Shown: positions 27,995-37,702, counted from the stretch's first letter. The stretch is DNA of 64,000 bases from Sulfurimonas xiamenensis (GCF_009258045.1 NZ_CP041166.1:744001-808000); one strand, 5' to 3'. Notes: a model not told the origin generated them from the sequence alone. Translations and numbers: made by a program.

Positions 27995-28315
27995 ATGCAA
28001 ATGGTAGTTGATTCTTTGAGAAAAAAAGGAAAGATTTATAAAAAAATGCAAGAGATTACACCAAAAGAGCTTGGTATAAGAAACAAAATAAAAATATTTA
28101 AGGCGACAGATGTCAGCGGATATTTTTGGGCGATTTTTGCAATAAGTCAAAAAAGTAAACTACTAATGAAAGATGTACATAAATTTGAAGAGATATATGC
28201 AAAGTTAACTCTATTTTGTTCTCATAATTTTAAGCATAAAATTATTTTTATAGATGCGCCGATCTGCTCAAAGGCCAAAGATGCATTTATGCAGCAGGGG
28301 TGGAAAATTCAATAA
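27995..28315 (+). CDS. Conserved-looking hypothetical protein upstream of coaX
   Basis: A 106-residue basic protein I do not recognise. The N-terminal third is lysine-rich and helical. The middle has a VSGYFWAIFAISQKSK hydrophobic strand, and the end holds HKIIFIDAPICSKAKDAF with one cysteine. There is no signal peptide or transmembrane helix. It starts divergently from the efflux operon and its stop shares a base with the coaX ATG (TAATG), so the two are co-translated. The coupling and ordinary codon use support a real gene. No function can be assigned. Confidence 0.75.
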   Translation: MQMVVDSLRKKGKIYKKMQEITPKELGIRNKIKIFKATDVSGYFWAIFAISQKSKLLMKDVHKFEEIYAKLTLFCSHNFKHKIIFIDAPICSKAKDAFMQQGWKIQ

Positions 28316-28932
28316 TGATTTTGTGTGATATTGGAAATACAACATACCATTTTCTTGATAAAGAGAGAGAGTACAAAGAGAGTGTCAAACTTTTTGACCC
28401 GTCATCTTTTAAAGACATAGTTTTTTATATCTGCGTAAATGTTGAGGCAAAAAAGCTTTTAAAGCATTTAAAAAATTGGATTGATTTATCACAATATATT
28501 GATTTTTCAAAATATTATGCAACTATGGGTATCGATAGAATCATGGCATGTGAAGCGATAACTCAAGGGGTTGTTGTTGATGCAGGCAGTGCTGTTACGG
28601 TAGATATAGTAAAAAATTCAAAATTTGAAGGCGGTTTTATCTATCCTGGAATCAAAGCAATAGGTAAAACTTATAAAAATATATCAAATGCACTTGATTA
28701 CTCATTTAATTTTGAGCTTGATTTGGATAAAATGCCAAAAAATTCTCGTGACGCCATAAGTTATGGTTACTTAAAACTGCTGCAAAGCGAAGTAAAATCA
28801 TACAATATGGATATATATCTAACCGGCGGAGATGCCAAAGAGTTTGTAAAAATATTTCCAGACTCATTTGTAGATGAGATGCTGCTATTTAAAGGAATGA
28901 AAAATATTATGAAAAAGGCTGATATATGCTAA
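28315..28932 (+). CDS. coaX: Type III pantothenate kinase
   Basis: Phosphorylates pantothenate, the first step of coenzyme A synthesis. The 205-residue protein has the phosphate motif DIGNTTYHF at the N-terminus, the GIDRIMACEA segment (near residues 76-85), VVDAGSAVTVDIV, and GGFIYPGI, all ASKHA-fold landmarks of CoaX. It is on the short side for the family but similar to other Campylobacterota members. I used ATG 28315, which overlaps the preceding stop, rather than the in-frame GTG 28300. It overlaps hisG by seven bases. Confidence 0.93.
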   Translation: MILCDIGNTTYHFLDKEREYKESVKLFDPSSFKDIVFYICVNVEAKKLLKHLKNWIDLSQYIDFSKYYATMGIDRIMACEAITQGVVVDAGSAVTVDIVKNSKFEGGFIYPGIKAIGKTYKNISNALDYSFNFELDLDKMPKNSRDAISYGYLKLLQSEVKSYNMDIYLTGGDAKEFVKIFPDSFVDEMLLFKGMKNIMKKADIC

Positions 28933-29552
28933 CAGTTGCACTTCCAAAAGGTCGTATTGCACAAGAAACTTTAGAAATTTTTGAGACCATTTTCGGTGAC
29001 AGTTTTGCATTTGATGACAGAAAACTTATATTAGAGACTCCAAAGTTTCGTTTTTTACTCGTAAGAAATCAAGATGTTGCGACCTATGTCTTTCACCAAG
29101 CAGCAGATATCGGTGTAGTGGGACTTGATACGCTTGAAGAGCAGGGGCTTGACATTATCCGCCTTTTAGATTTGAAACGCGGTATCTGTAAAGTCTCTAT
29201 TGGGATGAAAAAGGGTGATGTTTTTGATCTTAATAAACCTGAAATCAAAGTGGCATCAAAAATGGTAAATATTACAAAACGGTACTTTGAAGAGCGTGCG
29301 GTTTCTGTTGATATTATTAAACTCTATGGCTCGATTGAACTGGCACCGCTTATCGGGCTTGCAGATATGATAGTAGATGTTGTTGAAACCGGTGCTACAA
29401 TGAAGCAAAACGGGCTTGAAGTTGTTCAGGATATTATGACATCATCAACTTATCTTATTGCAAATAAAAACAGCTATATCGCAAAAAAAGATGAAGTTTT
29501 AGATATATATGAAAAGATAAATGCGGTTGTAGAAGCTGAGAGAAAATCATAG
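28926..29552 (+). CDS. hisG: ATP phosphoribosyltransferase, short form
   Basis: Couples ATP and PRPP in the first step of histidine synthesis. The 208-residue length and the absence of a C-terminal ACT-like domain mark the short form, which in other bacteria works as a complex with the HisRS-like subunit HisZ. Motifs include LPKGRI at the N-terminus, the GVVGLDTL segment and the PRPP loop DMIVDVVETGATMKQNGL. No hisZ is in this window. Start overlaps coaX; a methyltransferase gene begins two bases after the stop. Confidence 0.95.
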   Translation: MLTVALPKGRIAQETLEIFETIFGDSFAFDDRKLILETPKFRFLLVRNQDVATYVFHQAADIGVVGLDTLEEQGLDIIRLLDLKRGICKVSIGMKKGDVFDLNKPEIKVASKMVNITKRYFEERAVSVDIIKLYGSIELAPLIGLADMIVDVVETGATMKQNGLEVVQDIMTSSTYLIANKNSYIAKKDEVLDIYEKINAVVEAERKS

Positions 29553-29553
29553 T

Positions 29554-30237
29554 ATGACAAATTTGGATCTTTATGCAAAAGCTGAACATCTGCTTGGAAT
29601 TGAAGAGGCAACAGAGGCTCTTTATGATCTTTACCGTTCGGAATTAGATGAATACAAGATAAAAACACTTCTAGATGTGGGCTGCGGCCGCGGTGGTTTT
29701 ATGCAGCGTATGGCAAGCGATGGAGTAGAGTGCAAGGGGATTGACCTTAGTTCTCTTATGATAGATGAGTGCAGAGCGCAGGGTTTAGATGCCGAGTGTG
29801 CGGATGTAAGTGAAGTAGGCGGTAAATATGATGCTGTTGTAGCTATATTTGATGTACTCAATTTTTTAAATCAAGACCAACTTCTAAAATTTTTAGATGC
29901 TGTGTCGGATAGATTGAATGATAATGGAGTTTTTATAGCTGATATTAATACTCTATACGGTTTTAAAGATGTTGCAGAGGGTACGATGAGCAGCGAAAAT
30001 GATAAAGAGTTTTTAGTTGTAGATGCAGTATTTGAAGATGATAAACTATATACAAAATTTACTCTTTTTGAAAAAGAAAAAGATTCAAAATATGTAAAAT
30101 ATCAGGATACTATAGTTCAATATTTTCACAAAATCAGAGCTTTTGAAAAACTCTCCGGTCTGAAATTGGCAGAAAAGCAAACTTTCTCTCTTTATGACAC
30201 AAAAGATAAAACACTTCTTATCTTTAAAAAGAGATAG
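29554..30237 (+). CDS. Class I SAM-dependent methyltransferase
   Basis: A 227-residue cytoplasmic protein. The SAM-binding motif I LLDVGCGRGGFM is near residue 39, with the acidic motif II residue in CKGIDLS and a later AIFDVLNFL segment. The C-terminal part adds beta strands similar to the small-molecule methyltransferases of this fold. The substrate is unknown. It follows hisG by one base and would be co-transcribed. It converges head-on with the metallophosphoesterase gene with no gap. Confidence 0.85.
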   Translation: MTNLDLYAKAEHLLGIEEATEALYDLYRSELDEYKIKTLLDVGCGRGGFMQRMASDGVECKGIDLSSLMIDECRAQGLDAECADVSEVGGKYDAVVAIFDVLNFLNQDQLLKFLDAVSDRLNDNGVFIADINTLYGFKDVAEGTMSSENDKEFLVVDAVFEDDKLYTKFTLFEKEKDSKYVKYQDTIVQYFHKIRAFEKLSGLKLAEKQTFSLYDTKDKTLLIFKKR

Positions 30238-31359
30238 TTACACGGGAGATATAGTGATTTCACTTATTTCACTGCTGGCACCCAACCTCATAGGCGGTCC
30301 CCAGAAACCTGTACCTTTGTTTATATAGATTTGCATATTTTCATTGTGTTGATGGAGACCGCTTACATAATTTTGTTGAAGTTTTACCAAAATTTTAAAA
30401 GGATAGAGTTGTCCTCCATGCGTATGACCGCTTAATACTAAATCAACCCCTTTATTAACTTCATTAATATATCTCGGCTGATGAGCCAAAAGTATGGTAG
30501 GAGCTTTTTTCTCTGCTCCTTGGAGCGCTTTTTGCAAGTCAGGCATATAGTTTTTTGTTCTATATCCAAAAATATCATAAACGCCTGCGAGGTTAAATCC
30601 TATGTTTTTCTCTCCAATATATATGTTTTCATTTTCAAGTACTCTGATGCCTAAAGATTTTACTGTTTTTATAATTTTTGCTATATCGTGGAAATATTCA
30701 TGATTTCCCACAATATAGTATATTCCGAATTTAGAATTTAATTTTGTCAGTTCATTTATAATCTTTTTAGCACTCAATATATCTATATCTATCAGATCAC
30801 CTGTTATAACAACAATATCGGGATTTAAAGCATTTGTTTTTTTAACGATATCTTTTATAAAGTCTCTATCAATTAAGCCACCGATATGCAGATCGCTAAG
30901 TTGAACAATTTTATACGGCTCTTTTAGGTTTTTGATTTTTATATTCACCTTTTGTACTTCAACAAATCTGGCATTGTATATAGATTTGAGAGTTACAGTA
31001 GCCGCGGCCGCCAAGGAGGTGACATCCAGTGATTTTTTTAAAAAATTTCTTCTTGATTTAGAGATTGGCGCAAACAGCAGAAAGACTCTTGATATATCAT
31101 AAACAACAGCAGTGCAGAAGAGTAAAAAGAGGATGCCGATAGGAACAGAAAAGATAAAATAGAGCCAGCTAGGCGTATCAATATAGTATCTGGCAAGCAT
31201 ATAACAGACAATGCCGATAAGGTTTAAAACAAGGAAAATACGCAAATAGAGTTTTGTTTTATCAGAGACATCCAACTTATGAATAAGTCGCTTTGATATA
31301 TACATATTTAGTAAGATAAAAACACCGATAAAAGCGCTGAAAAAGAGAATATAGTTCAT
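30238..31359 (-). CDS. Membrane-anchored metallophosphoesterase
   Basis: A 373-residue protein. Four hydrophobic helices in the first 105 residues anchor a calcineurin-like phosphoesterase domain. All metal-site motifs are present: QLSDLHIGG, VVITGDLID, VGNHEY and SGHTHGGQLYP. Relatives (YaeI/YkuE type) act on lipid-linked substrates such as UDP-diacylglucosamine or phosphatidylglycerol phosphate, but the substrate here is not readable. A basic stretch (KSRRNFLKKS) lies between the helices and the domain and resembles a twin-arginine-like junction. It is transcribed divergently from the next methyltransferase. Confidence 0.88.
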   Translation of the reverse strand: MNYILFFSAFIGVFILLNMYISKRLIHKLDVSDKTKLYLRIFLVLNLIGIVCYMLARYYIDTPSWLYFIFSVPIGILFLLFCTAVVYDISRVFLLFAPISKSRRNFLKKSLDVTSLAAAATVTLKSIYNARFVEVQKVNIKIKNLKEPYKIVQLSDLHIGGLIDRDFIKDIVKKTNALNPDIVVITGDLIDIDILSAKKIINELTKLNSKFGIYYIVGNHEYFHDIAKIIKTVKSLGIRVLENENIYIGEKNIGFNLAGVYDIFGYRTKNYMPDLQKALQGAEKKAPTILLAHQPRYINEVNKGVDLVLSGHTHGGQLYPFKILVKLQQNYVSGLHQHNENMQIYINKGTGFWGPPMRLGASSEISEITISPV

Positions 31360-31407
31360 AAGGCGAAGTATAACAAAATTGTAAAAATAAAATGGTATTA
31401 TTTCTTA

Positions 31408-32049
31408 ATGAGAAAATGTAAAATATGTGATAATGAAACAATAGACATAGTTGATAATAAAACAAAAAAAATATATCACAAATGTTTAGAGTGTGAATAT
31501 ATCTTTTTGGATGAGTTTTTTTATGTAGATGAGGTGCGCGAAAAAAAGCATTATGACAAGCATCATAACAGTTTTGAATCTTTAGGATATGTAAAAATGT
31601 TTGAGGATTTAATAGAGGAGTTTGTAGCTCCATTGAAGGAAAATATAAAGAGTGCGCTTGATTTTGGATGCGGTGAAGGTGAAGTCTTGCCTATACTTTT
31701 GGAGAGAAATAACATTGTATGTGACAGATATGATCTTTTCTATTTTCCACAAAAAGTTTATTTAGGAAAAGAGTATGATATTATACTCTCAACTGAAGTT
31801 TTTGAACATCTGAAAAATCCTCTTGAAATCTTTAAAGAGTTGCTTTCTTATGTAAAAAAAGATGGTTATTTGCTTCTTATGAGTACCTTTCACCCATCAA
31901 ATGATGAAAAATTTTTAAAGTGGTGGTATATTAGAGATATTACTCATATAGGCTTTTTTAATTTGAAAACATTTGAGTATATTGCAGATGCATTAGATGT
32001 AAAAATAGTTAAACATAATCTTAAAAATATTATCATTTTTCAAAAGTGA
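31408..32049 (+). CDS. Zinc-ribbon class I methyltransferase
   Basis: A 213-residue protein. Four cysteines in two CxxC pairs (4/7 and 26/29) form a zinc ribbon at the N-terminus. A Rossmann methyltransferase domain follows, with motif I ALDFGCGEGEVL near residue 83, ILSTEVFEHLKNP (motif IV-like) and a KKDGYLLLMST strand. The layout matches Methyltransf_23-type enzymes often found in sugar or secondary-metabolite loci. The substrate is unknown. It is a single gene divergent from the phosphoesterase with a 48-base shared upstream region. Confidence 0.82.
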   Translation: MRKCKICDNETIDIVDNKTKKIYHKCLECEYIFLDEFFYVDEVREKKHYDKHHNSFESLGYVKMFEDLIEEFVAPLKENIKSALDFGCGEGEVLPILLERNNIVCDRYDLFYFPQKVYLGKEYDIILSTEVFEHLKNPLEIFKELLSYVKKDGYLLLMSTFHPSNDEKFLKWWYIRDITHIGFFNLKTFEYIADALDVKIVKHNLKNIIIFQK

Positions 32050-32107
32050 TAATTATAGAAGAAATAAAAGCTATACTTTTGTTTTAAAATAATATTAGGG
32101 GGTAAGG

Positions 32108-32722
32108 GTGAAAAAAATATTTTTTTTCTTATTAATGGTATTTTCTACTTTTTTAAGTGCAAATACCAAAGGTGGTTGTGAACTTTCTCAAATCGGAGCT
32201 GTTGAGGTTTACTGGACAGCTTATAAAACAGCAGCAAAAGTTGGTGTGCAGGGCAGTTTTGATAGTGTAGAGTATACTCCGGCTGCAAAAAGCGGGGAGA
32301 ATTTCCGTTCTATTTTGGTTGGCTCGAAAGTTGCTATAGATACGGCAACTATAAACTCAAAGCATAAGCAGCGTGATGAAACACTCTATAGATTCTTTTT
32401 TGACATAATGAGTGACAAAGACATAGAAGCAAAAATTGTAGATATCAAAGCTGATAAAAGAGTTAAAAATGCTCCCAGAACAGGTGTTGTAACTATTGAG
32501 ATAGAGATGAATGGGGTTAAAAAAACAGCTCCTATGAAATATAGCTTTAGTGAAGGTGTTTTTGAAGCAAAAGGCGTGATTGATATTTTAGATTTTAGCG
32601 CCAACAGAGCGCTTTCATCAATTAACAAAGCATGTTTTGACCTTCATGAAGGAAAAACATGGAGTGATGTTGCAATAAGTTTTAAAATGAAAATAGAAGC
32701 AAAACTTTGCAATACTAAATAA
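32108..32722 (+). CDS. Periplasmic YceI-family lipocalin-like protein
   Basis: A 204-residue exported protein with a signal peptide (about 1-19). The YceI beta-barrel follows, recognised by the VYWTAYKTAAKVGVQGSF start, the VDTATINS-like segment and the alternating strands to the C-terminus. YceI barrels bind polyisoprenoid or other amphiphilic ligands; the ligand here is unknown. The start is GTG at 32108 behind GGGGGTAAG. Two cysteines near each end (Cys24 and Cys178 or Cys201) could form a disulfide. It converges on pdxA. Confidence 0.88.
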   Translation: MKKIFFFLLMVFSTFLSANTKGGCELSQIGAVEVYWTAYKTAAKVGVQGSFDSVEYTPAAKSGENFRSILVGSKVAIDTATINSKHKQRDETLYRFFFDIMSDKDIEAKIVDIKADKRVKNAPRTGVVTIEIEMNGVKKTAPMKYSFSEGVFEAKGVIDILDFSANRALSSINKACFDLHEGKTWSDVAISFKMKIEAKLCNTK

Positions 32723-32723
32723 G

Positions 32724-33656
32724 TTAAATATTAGATTTTTTCATATCTATAAATTCAACTGCACTCTTAAGCGCATTTATATAACTAAGCGTGTTTGCTC
32801 TGCCTTTGTAAGCGATATCAAAGGCAGTTCCGTGATCTACCGATGTTCTTATAATCGGCAGATTAAGTGAAATATTTACACTCTCATCAAAGTAGAGTGC
32901 TTTTAGAGGTGCTAAACCTTGATCATGGTACATAGCGACAAAGTGTGTAAAAGAGGCTCTAAAGCGGGGTGTAAATGCGATATCTGGCACAATCGCACCG
33001 AAAAAAAGCTCCTCTCCTATCGTTTTGTTTGCTTCTTTGATAGCTTCTTCTATCTCTCTCTCTTCACTCCCTAAAACTCCATTGTCTCCGGCATGAGGAT
33101 TTAATCCTAAAACAGCAAATTTTTTCTCTGGAACAGATCTGTTTAAATCAATCAAAAAATGAAGCAGTTTCTCTTTTTTGATTAAGTTTGGCACATCCTT
33201 TAGCGGTATATGTTCCGTATAGAGAGCAACAAACATCTTTTCGCATCCAAGCATCATAATGGCATCTTTTTTAAAATATTCGCGAAGCAGATCGGTATGT
33301 CCTTTGTATTTGACTCCCGAGAGCATCCATGCTTCTTTGTGAATTGGCATGGTTACAACTGCATCAGCATCTTTATTTTCACATAGTTTGATTGCAGTGA
33401 TAAAAGAGTCGTAAGAGTATTTTCCTGAATCTTTGTCTACGCAGCCGGCTTTTATCTCAAAACCGCCTTTCACTCCAAAAGTTTGAAAATCAGCAGGCAG
33501 TTCCATATTTAAGAGTTTGCAAGCCTGATTCAACATAAAAGAATTTATGCAGTAGATAGGGGTACAAAAAGCAGAAATCTCTTTGTGGGACTTAAGAGCT
33601 ATCTCTATTCCGACACCGTTTAAGTCACCGACACTTATGGCTATGCGAGGCTTCAT
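32724..33656 (-). CDS. pdxA: 4-hydroxythreonine-4-phosphate dehydrogenase
   Basis: Oxidises 4-hydroxythreonine phosphate in the DXP-dependent route to pyridoxal phosphate. The 310-residue protein carries the GDLNGVGIEIA N-terminus and the metal-binding histidines in KGHTDLL, YHDQGLAPLKAL and TSVDHGTAFDIA. It is the partner of PdxJ, encoded immediately upstream with a four-base overlap, so both enzymes that act on the same unstable intermediate are produced together. Normal length for the family. Confidence 0.96.
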   Translation of the reverse strand: MKPRIAISVGDLNGVGIEIALKSHKEISAFCTPIYCINSFMLNQACKLLNMELPADFQTFGVKGGFEIKAGCVDKDSGKYSYDSFITAIKLCENKDADAVVTMPIHKEAWMLSGVKYKGHTDLLREYFKKDAIMMLGCEKMFVALYTEHIPLKDVPNLIKKEKLLHFLIDLNRSVPEKKFAVLGLNPHAGDNGVLGSEEREIEEAIKEANKTIGEELFFGAIVPDIAFTPRFRASFTHFVAMYHDQGLAPLKALYFDESVNISLNLPIIRTSVDHGTAFDIAYKGRANTLSYINALKSAVEFIDMKKSNI

Positions 33657-34447
33657 ATATTTAGCTCTCTTGTAGTTAATCTTTTCATCTCTTTTACGGC
33701 TTCTGCCAGGCCGCTAAAAACACTTCTTGCAATAATGCTTTGACCTATATTTAATTCCGTAATCTCTTTTATTCGCATCATATGAGAAACATTATGGTAG
33801 TTTAATCCGTGACCGGCTGCAACTTCAAGACCGATTTTTTTAGCATATGCAGAAACATCAGCTATATTTTGAATCGATTTTTCAAGTTTTATAGCCAGCT
33901 CATTACGGGGAAGCTCCAACTCTTTTATAGAGTGATTCGAGTAACTAAGAGATGAGTTAAGCATTGCGTAAATATTTGCAAAGCTTCCAGTATGAAGCTC
34001 CACCATTTCTGCACCTAACTCTTTTGATTTTTCTATAGCTTCAATCGTTGGGTCAACAAATAGCGAAACGGGGATAAGATAGTCATGAAGCAGCTCTACG
34101 GCATATGCTATATCATTTTCATAACGAAAAACATCAAGTCCGCCCTCTGTCGTAACCTCCTCTCTCTTTTCAGGAACAAAGGTGGCGCGGTGGGGTTTTA
34201 AATCTGCTACTATATTTAAAATATCTCTATTTATTGCACACTCGAGGTTTACGGGAAGAGTGGAGTGTCTCATAATGTTATAGGCATCAACATCTTGAAT
34301 GTGGCGTCTATCCTCTCTTAAATGAATGGTTATCTGATCGGCACCATTTGCACAGGCAACATACAGAGCATTTAAAATATCTGGGTCATTTACCTTTCTA
34401 GCCTCTCTTAAAACTGCCACATGGTCGATATTTACACCTAATTTCAT
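33653..34447 (-). CDS. pdxJ: Pyridoxine 5'-phosphate synthase
   Basis: Condenses 3-amino-2-oxopropyl phosphate with deoxyxylulose phosphate to give pyridoxine phosphate. The 264-residue TIM barrel begins GVNIDHVAVLREAR, contains ITIHLREDRRHI, catalytic-site Glu in VELHTG, and AAGHGLNYHN. It overlaps pdxA by four bases in the order pdxJ-pdxA, common in Campylobacterota. PLP made here serves the aminotransferase at 44025-45116 among others. Confidence 0.97.
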   Translation of the reverse strand: MKLGVNIDHVAVLREARKVNDPDILNALYVACANGADQITIHLREDRRHIQDVDAYNIMRHSTLPVNLECAINRDILNIVADLKPHRATFVPEKREEVTTEGGLDVFRYENDIAYAVELLHDYLIPVSLFVDPTIEAIEKSKELGAEMVELHTGSFANIYAMLNSSLSYSNHSIKELELPRNELAIKLEKSIQNIADVSAYAKKIGLEVAAGHGLNYHNVSHMMRIKEITELNIGQSIIARSVFSGLAEAVKEMKRLTTRELNI

Positions 34448-34464
34448 ACTGTTATCCTTCTTGT

Positions 34465-36399
34465 TTAAAAACTATTTTTAATTATATCATTGATTTCATT
34501 ACTGTTTTGTGTTGTTGCAAAGCAACATTTATCGCCACAAATCATATAATTTTCATCTTCATTCGCTTTTTTTTGTACAAAGGGATAATCTAAAGATTTT
34601 AATGCATAAGCATTTGACTCTAAATTTTTTACATTTGATTTTACTACTCTTTCACCCTTTAGATATCTTAGCATTTGTCGCAGCATATATGGATATATAA
34701 CAGGGCGTCTTCCCAGTTCATAGGAGTTGTATTCAAGTGTTTTAAAAGCAAAATGGTTATATTTATCATCCTCAAGCAGAGCGCTGAGTGAGATAAGTAC
34801 ATCAATCATTACACTTACAGGACTTGTATATATATTGTCTGAGATTTCTGCTTTTGTTTCAAACTCTCCAATACTAAACTTCCATGTTCCTTTGTCATAA
34901 AATTTCTCTAAAGCCAAATTCGCAAAGTGTTGGGCGCGAATTAAGTAGATTTCATCCTGCGTAGAGTTAAAGGCTTCGATTAATGCCTGAGAAAGAAAAG
35001 CATAATCTTCTAAAAAAGCCTCTATTTTTGGAGTTTTATGGATAAGAGTTGAGTGATAAAGAGTACCGTTTATAAACATAGTATCAAGAAGTTTATCAAG
35101 ATATTTTATTGCTCTTTGTTTATAACCGGTATCAATATTTCCTAAAATAAAAAGAGATTTTATCATCATGCCAGACCATGAAGTCTGGATTTTTTTGTCA
35201 TAAAAAGGGTGCTCTTTAAAAGATCTGATTTTTTTTAACAAAATTTTTATATTTGCAAATAGATCCGTTATTTCATCATCTTCAAATCTAATGATATTTC
35301 TACCGTTAAAATTTCCATCTTTATTTATATTTATTTTTTTTAAAATATCCTCAATATTTTCATACCCATTTTCAGATAAAATTTTATAAACTTCATCATA
35401 AGTGTATGTATAGTATACTCCCTCCTCACCCTTGCTATCAGCATCACTGGCACTATACATCAAATAATCCTCGCTCATATAGTTATGCCAAAAATCCGCA
35501 GTCTCTTTTGCAATATTTAAAAAATTTTCATCTTTATAAGTCAGATAGGCATTTGTATAGAGTTCACAAAGCAGAGCATTATCATAAAGCATCTTTTCAA
35601 AATGAGGCACCATCCATTTATCATCAACGCTGTAACGGCAAAAACCGCCATCGACTAAATCATATATGCCGCCTTTTTTCATACTCTCTAGTGTATAAAT
35701 AACCATAGCTTTTGCAGCTTTGTCACTATAGAGTTTGTCAATAATAAGAAGCGTGCCAAGAGTGCTTGTATGAGGAAATTTCGGCGCAGCTGAAAATCCT
35801 CCATATCTTGTATCATAATTATTTTTTACCTGATGCATAAAATTTTTTGCAAAATCCTCTTTTAAAACTGTTGCCTCTTTTGGATGCTCTTTTTGTTGCA
35901 AAAAATGCTCTATTTCATCTGCATTTTTTAGTATCTGCTCATCATTTTGTGATATTCTATCGGCTATCAGTTTAGTAAGCTCTATAAATCCCATTCCCTC
36001 AATGCTGTTCTCTTTTGATTCCGGAGCTATATAAGTTCCGGCATAAAAAGGTTTATTGTCTGGTGTGCAGAATATAGAGGTCGGCCATCCGCCTGCACGG
36101 CGGTTTAAAAGCATATAAACCTCTTGGTAGTACTTGTCTATATCCGGACGCTCTTCCCGGTCCACTTTTATGCTGATAAAATTTTTATTTAAAATATCTG
36201 CACATGTTTGGTTTTCAAAAACCTTCTCTTTCATAACATGGCACCAATGACATGAGCTGTAACCGATGGAGATAAAGATGGCTTTATTCTCTTTTTTTGC
36301 TTTCTCAAATGCTTCTTCGCACCACGGATACCAATCTACCGGATTCTCTTTATGCTGTTGAAGATATGGGGAATCTTCTAGTTTTAATCTGTTTGACAT
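34465..36399 (-). CDS. DUF255 / YyaL-type thioredoxin-fold protein
   Basis: A 644-residue protein of the spermatogenesis-associated 20 / YyaL family. An N-terminal thioredoxin-like domain has the CHWC motif (Cys50-Cys53) after [11 protein letters not shown] long alpha/alpha-barrel region like N-acylglucosamine epimerases follows, with [17 protein letters not shown] and [12 protein letters not shown] as family signatures. The C-terminus adds a short cysteine-containing tail (CGDKCCF). There is no signal peptide, so it is cytoplasmic. The biochemical role is unproven. It lies upstream of pdxJ, with a 17-base gap, and may share its transcript. Confidence 0.9.
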   Translation of the reverse strand: MSNRLKLEDSPYLQQHKENPVDWYPWCEEAFEKAKKENKAIFISIGYSSCHWCHVMKEKVFENQTCADILNKNFISIKVDREERPDIDKYYQEVYMLLNRRAGGWPTSIFCTPDNKPFYAGTYIAPESKENSIEGMGFIELTKLIADRISQNDEQILKNADEIEHFLQQKEHPKEATVLKEDFAKNFMHQVKNNYDTRYGGFSAAPKFPHTSTLGTLLIIDKLYSDKAAKAMVIYTLESMKKGGIYDLVDGGFCRYSVDDKWMVPHFEKMLYDNALLCELYTNAYLTYKDENFLNIAKETADFWHNYMSEDYLMYSASDADSKGEEGVYYTYTYDEVYKILSENGYENIEDILKKININKDGNFNGRNIIRFEDDEITDLFANIKILLKKIRSFKEHPFYDKKIQTSWSGMMIKSLFILGNIDTGYKQRAIKYLDKLLDTMFINGTLYHSTLIHKTPKIEAFLEDYAFLSQALIEAFNSTQDEIYLIRAQHFANLALEKFYDKGTWKFSIGEFETKAEISDNIYTSPVSVMIDVLISLSALLEDDKYNHFAFKTLEYNSYELGRRPVIYPYMLRQMLRYLKGERVVKSNVKNLESNAYALKSLDYPFVQKKANEDENYMICGDKCCFATTQNSNEINDIIKNSF

Positions 36400-36478
36400 T
36401 TTTAGTTCTTTATAAATGATTTTTTGTAGAGTAGAGAAAAATTGCTAATTTTGTGCTTAAAAAAATTGTTCCAAAGTT

Positions 36479-37702
36479 CTAAACACACTCTCCTTTAAAA
36501 TATTTTTTGAGCAAAAAAGGAGGTATGACGGTTGTGATGATGATAACAAAGATAAGCATGGCGTATATCTCATTTGGCAAAATGGCGTTGACTCTGCCCA
36601 TCTCCGCAAATATAAGACCCACTTCTCCTCTTGGAATCATCGATATTCCGATAAGTGCATTGTTTTTGGCAGATTTTTGTATGATAAAAAACGCCCCGAT
36701 AAACTTACTAAAGAAAGCTATAAAGATAAAAGAGAGCCCCATTATCCAAAAAGAGGAGGATGAAAAATCTATAATGCTAAGATCCACGGAGAGTCCGACC
36801 ATAACGAAAAAAATAGGCGTAAATATCTGGATGATGGGCGTCATATTTGATTTTACCTCTTTAAGCAGAGGCTCGTTTGTGCTTAAAAATGCCCCAAAAG
36901 GGAGAAAAAATCTTCTAGAGAGTGCGATTCCGGCTGCAAAAGAGCCCAAAATAGCTGGTGCGCCTACAAGATGAGAGAGGTAGGAAAAAAGAAGAATAAG
37001 CGAAATAATAATTGTAGGAATATATCCTGGAACTAAATCGTTACCATGATATTTATGTATTATGTATGAGAGAATTTTCGCAAAAGCAGGCGCTAAAAGC
37101 AAAAATGTAATAACCATTCCAGCGACTGAGAGAGTGTGCTCAAAGTTTGTTTCATGTGATATGGAAAAATCATAGATAAAAACAAGAAGAATAACTCCTA
37201 TGATGTCATCAATTACTGCCGCACCTATCACGATTTGGGCAATATTGGTGTTTTCCATATGGATATCTTTTAGGACTCTAAGGGTGATGCCTATACTTGT
37301 AGCTGTAAGCGTTCCGCCTATAAAAAGAGAGATATCAAAAGCGAGTCCAAAGAGGTAGTATGCCGTGAGCAGTCCAAAGCTAAAAGGCAAAATCACGCCC
37401 ATTATCGCCACTACAAGAGATTTCGCTCCTGCATTTTTAAGGCGTGTAAAATCAGTCTCTAAACCAACCTCAAAAAGAAGTAAAATGATACCGATTTCTG
37501 CCAATATTTTTAAAATTTCATTAGGTTCAACAATGCCTAAAACAGAAGAGCCGAGAAGGATTCCGGCAGAGAGTTCGCCTAGAACGGAAGGCATCCCCAC
37601 TCTTGCAAAAATCTCACCTAAAATTCTTGCTGTTATAAGTATAAGAAAAAGTGTTAAAAAAAAATTATGTACATCCATGTCAAATTGTACTATATTTATC
37701 AC
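36479..37702 (-). CDS. CPA2-family cation:proton antiporter
   Basis: A 407-residue inner-membrane protein with about 12 hydrophobic helices, matching the Na+/H+ exchanger domain of Kef/CPA2 transporters. Family features include RVGMPSVLGELSAGILLGSSVLG near the start, LLLFEVGLE, GAAVIDDIIGVILL (the ion-site aspartate pair) and MIPRGEVGLIFAEMG near the end. It stops soon after the last helix and lacks the RCK/TrkA domain of KefB/C, so gating by nucleotides or glutathione adducts is not expected. Ion selectivity cannot be read from sequence. Confidence 0.92.
   Translation of the reverse strand: MINIVQFDMDVHNFFLTLFLILITARILGEIFARVGMPSVLGELSAGILLGSSVLGIVEPNEILKILAEIGIILLLFEVGLETDFTRLKNAGAKSLVVAIMGVILPFSFGLLTAYYLFGLAFDISLFIGGTLTATSIGITLRVLKDIHMENTNIAQIVIGAAVIDDIIGVILLVFIYDFSISHETNFEHTLSVAGMVITFLLLAPAFAKILSYIIHKYHGNDLVPGYIPTIIISLILLFSYLSHLVGAPAILGSFAAGIALSRRFFLPFGAFLSTNEPLLKEVKSNMTPIIQIFTPIFFVMVGLSVDLSIIDFSSSSFWIMGLSFIFIAFFSKFIGAFFIIQKSAKNNALIGISMIPRGEVGLIFAEMGRVNAILPNEIYAMLIFVIIITTVIPPFLLKKYFKGECV

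Noticed and set aside
31277-31633. 118-codon minus-strand frame across the phosphoesterase/methyltransferase divergence
   Set aside because: Overlaps both well-supported genes in other frames; Phe/Tyr/His-rich product is a shadow.
36507-36974. 155-codon frame antisense to the antiporter gene
   Set aside because: It mirrors a strongly matching CPA2 transporter in the opposite frame; low-complexity composition from the complement of hydrophobic codons.
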